Below are positions 14,827-15,701 of a stretch of 15,701 bases of DNA, in pieces; the stretch's first letter is position 1, and every line of letters begins with the position of its first letter. The notes under the pieces are model-generated. The model saw nothing but the letters and a program-made list of their open reading frames with translations, did no database searches and was not told where the DNA came from. The DNA comes from an uncultured Taibaiella sp. (GTDB lineage: Bacteria > Bacteroidota > Bacteroidia > Chitinophagales > Chitinophagaceae), in assembly GCA_946886975.1 (NCBI GenBank), contig CAMPJV010000021.1, positions 1-15,701 on the forward strand. Direction: 5' to 3'. Both the position numbers and the translations under genes were made by a program.

Positions 14827-14894
14827 AAAAAAGGACTACCTGGGTAAATCCCCGAACCTTAGATGTAGGCCGGGGTCAGGGTGTTAAAGTCCTT
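14827..14894 (-). promoter_or_regulatory. Nested leader hairpin with U-run: candidate attenuator
   Basis: In the - strand RNA three stems nest in one element: AAGGACT/AGTCCTT (14888-14894 with 14831-14837), CCTG/CAGG (14877-14880 with 14839-14842) and CCCCG/CGGGG (14871-14875 with 14850-14854), capped by CCT/AGG. The right arm runs straight into a row of six U (14832-14827), so it has the form of an intrinsic terminator. It ends 18 bases before the ATG of the glutamate-synthase-like gene. That position leaves little room for a separate promoter behind it, which favours attenuation over simple termination of the upstream gene. Confidence 0.55.
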
Positions 14895-14922
14895 AAAGTT
14901 TGAAATGTAAAATGCTTTAAAA
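14891..14922 (-). promoter_or_regulatory. Candidate antiterminator pairing
   Basis: In the - strand RNA, UUUUAAAG (14922-14915) can pair with CUUUAAGG (14898-14891), giving eight pairs of which two are G-U, around a 16-base loop. The right half takes up AAGG, the 5' part of the outer stem of the nested leader hairpin. The two structures are therefore mutually exclusive, as in attenuators. The stem is AU-rich and weak, so this is tentative. Confidence 0.3.
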
Positions 14923-14974
14923 CAAAAGCAATGGAAATGATTAACTGGTCGTGAAGAGATCACAGCACTGCTCG

Positions 14975-14991
14975 CAATCTCTGTGAGATTG
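14975..14991. other. Small perfect hairpin CAATCTC-TGT-GAGATTG
   Basis: A seven-base-pair stem with a three-base loop lies about 170 bases before the glutamate-synthase-like ATG and about 140 bases after the Usp stop. Nearby segments offer alternative partners: AGAGAT (14955-14960) with ATCTCT (14977-14982), and TCACAG (14960-14965) with CTGTGA (14981-14986). No U-run follows on either strand. It may be an operator, a leader element or chance. Confidence 0.4.
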
Positions 14992-15129
14992 AACTTGCAG
15001 TTGGTCGTATGCTGTAATTGATTGTTCACATCACAAAGGTAGGAGTATTTGCCGGCTCAATTGTTAAAAGTTAATCAAAGCTCTTGCTTTATTCGTCCGG
15101 AACATAGGTCTCAATGTCGGTCAAAGCGG

Positions 15130-15701
15130 TTACTGCGTGGCATTGTAGGGGAGGATAGCAACTGGGAATTGTCCGTGGCTGATGGCGTCATTTACAAAGT
15201 ATTTCCTGAAAATGTCTGCAAGGTTTCTGGTTCCTTTCTGTATCATCAGTAATCCCTCGTGCCCATCCATATATTGTTTTATCGCAGAATACGGATGCTC
15301 AGACCGGATTAGTTCGTAGCTCATGTCTGCTATTGCTGAGTATTTGTCGCACAGCGACTGAAGATATTCGCGGGTACTATCCTCAGGTTCTGTGGGTTTA
15401 AGTACAGACATAAGTCTTACTGGCAAGCGCTTATTGTCACTTGTGCTTATAAGGATACTGAATGCGATCTCGTTCAATGGGTACTTCTGTTTAATAGCTA
15501 CGTAGACCGTTGAAAGATCGTAAGTGTCTGGAAGTTCTGGAATGGCTATTATGGTATTACTCAGTTCATTCACCAGCTTGATGGCCGTGTCTCCAAGGAA
15601 CAGCCTTTCCACCCAGTTCTTGTCTTTGACGCCAACAACAATGATATCTGCAGTAATCGTTGTTTTTAGCTTTAGAAGCGCGGTGTCCAGGTTACTTGTA
15701 G
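15130..15701 (-). CDS. Universal stress protein (UspA-type, two-domain), 5' end outside the window
   Basis: The reading frame is open to the window edge, so the start lies beyond 15701; GTG at 15612 is an internal codon. The first visible part, ADIIVVGVKDKNWVERLFLG followed by DTAIKLVNELSNTIIAIP, matches the C-terminal half of a Usp domain (dlIVmG...G..rlllGs.a..v......pvlvvP). A second, diverged Usp-like domain follows. It opens STVYVAIKQKYPLNEIAFSI and ends GLLMIQKGTRN...FRKYFVNDAISHGQFPVAILPY, which has the same closing pattern. Tandem Usp proteins of roughly 270-290 residues are common in Bacteroidota. They are cytoplasmic and often tied to starvation or redox stress, sometimes binding ATP. 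The nucleotide-binding Gly pattern is only partly kept here (VGVKDKN in place of G-x2-G), so ATP binding is doubtful. Confidence 0.8.
   Translation of the reverse strand, partial: TSNLDTALLKLKTTITADIIVVGVKDKNWVERLFLGDTAIKLVNELSNTIIAIPELPDTYDLSTVYVAIKQKYPLNEIAFSILISTSDNKRLPVRLMSVLKPTEPEDSTREYLQSLCDKYSAIADMSYELIRSEHPYSAIKQYMDGHEGLLMIQKGTRNLADIFRKYFVNDAISHGQFPVAILPYNATQ

Larger units (their letters stand above)
14809..15129. other. 321-bp intergenic region with several RNA-like structures
   Basis: No coding frame is convincing here. The stretch carries the structured leader (14827-14894), a competing upstream pairing (14891-14922) and a small perfect hairpin (14975-14991). The stop of the Usp-type gene is at 15130, so this is both its 3' region and the 5' region of the glutamate-synthase-like gene. 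No consensus Bacteroidota promoter with correct spacing was found by eye. Confidence 0.6.

Overview
The window looks like chromosome from a member of the Bacteroidota, probably close to the Chitinophagaceae. The evidence is a C-terminal type IX secretion (T9SS) sorting domain on a beta-propeller protein, 'CKK'-type lipoproteins, a SMUG2-type DNA glycosylase, and moderate base composition. No rRNA, tRNA, insertion sequence, phage gene or CRISPR array was seen.

Layout. Positions 1-3933 are read on the + strand. They hold the C-terminal part of a surface-type protein with two similar beta-rich repeats; a seven-bladed propeller protein split by a one-base frameshift; a terminator; a VOC-fold protein; and a DUF2200 protein. 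From 3971 to the end every recognised gene is on the - strand. In order of transcription, from right to left, these are: a universal stress protein that runs off the window; a membrane-anchored FMN glutamate-synthase-like protein with a short Rnk/GreA-C-like gene 12 bp behind it; two tandem paralogous single-pass membrane proteins of unknown function; a DUF4142 protein and a cupredoxin lipoprotein; an outer-membrane beta-barrel protein with a CxxCG N-terminus, a His-containing lipoprotein and a SMUG2-like glycosylase; and finally a GH13 (trehalose-synthase-like) enzyme, a GH15 enzyme and a four-pass membrane protein. The last two overlap by ATGA.

How the genes may work together (inference). 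Three themes recur: stress response (Usp, Rnk-like, DUF4142), periplasmic metal or redox handling (type-1 copper cupredoxin next to DUF4142 and the CxxCG barrel protein), and cytoplasmic alpha-glucan or trehalose metabolism (GH13 plus GH15). A strong hairpin four bases after the cupredoxin stop probably divides the metal/redox cluster into two transcripts.

The least explained signals are non-coding. A nested hairpin ending in a U-run lies directly before the glutamate-synthase-like gene, with a competing upstream pairing that looks like an antiterminator. The 415-bp gap at 8167-8581 holds a four-copy 11-bp tandem repeat, a 12-bp-stem hairpin and a long stop-free minus-strand frame. The frameshift, the tandem paralogs and a possible 41-residue gene between GH13 and GH15 are also worth checking.
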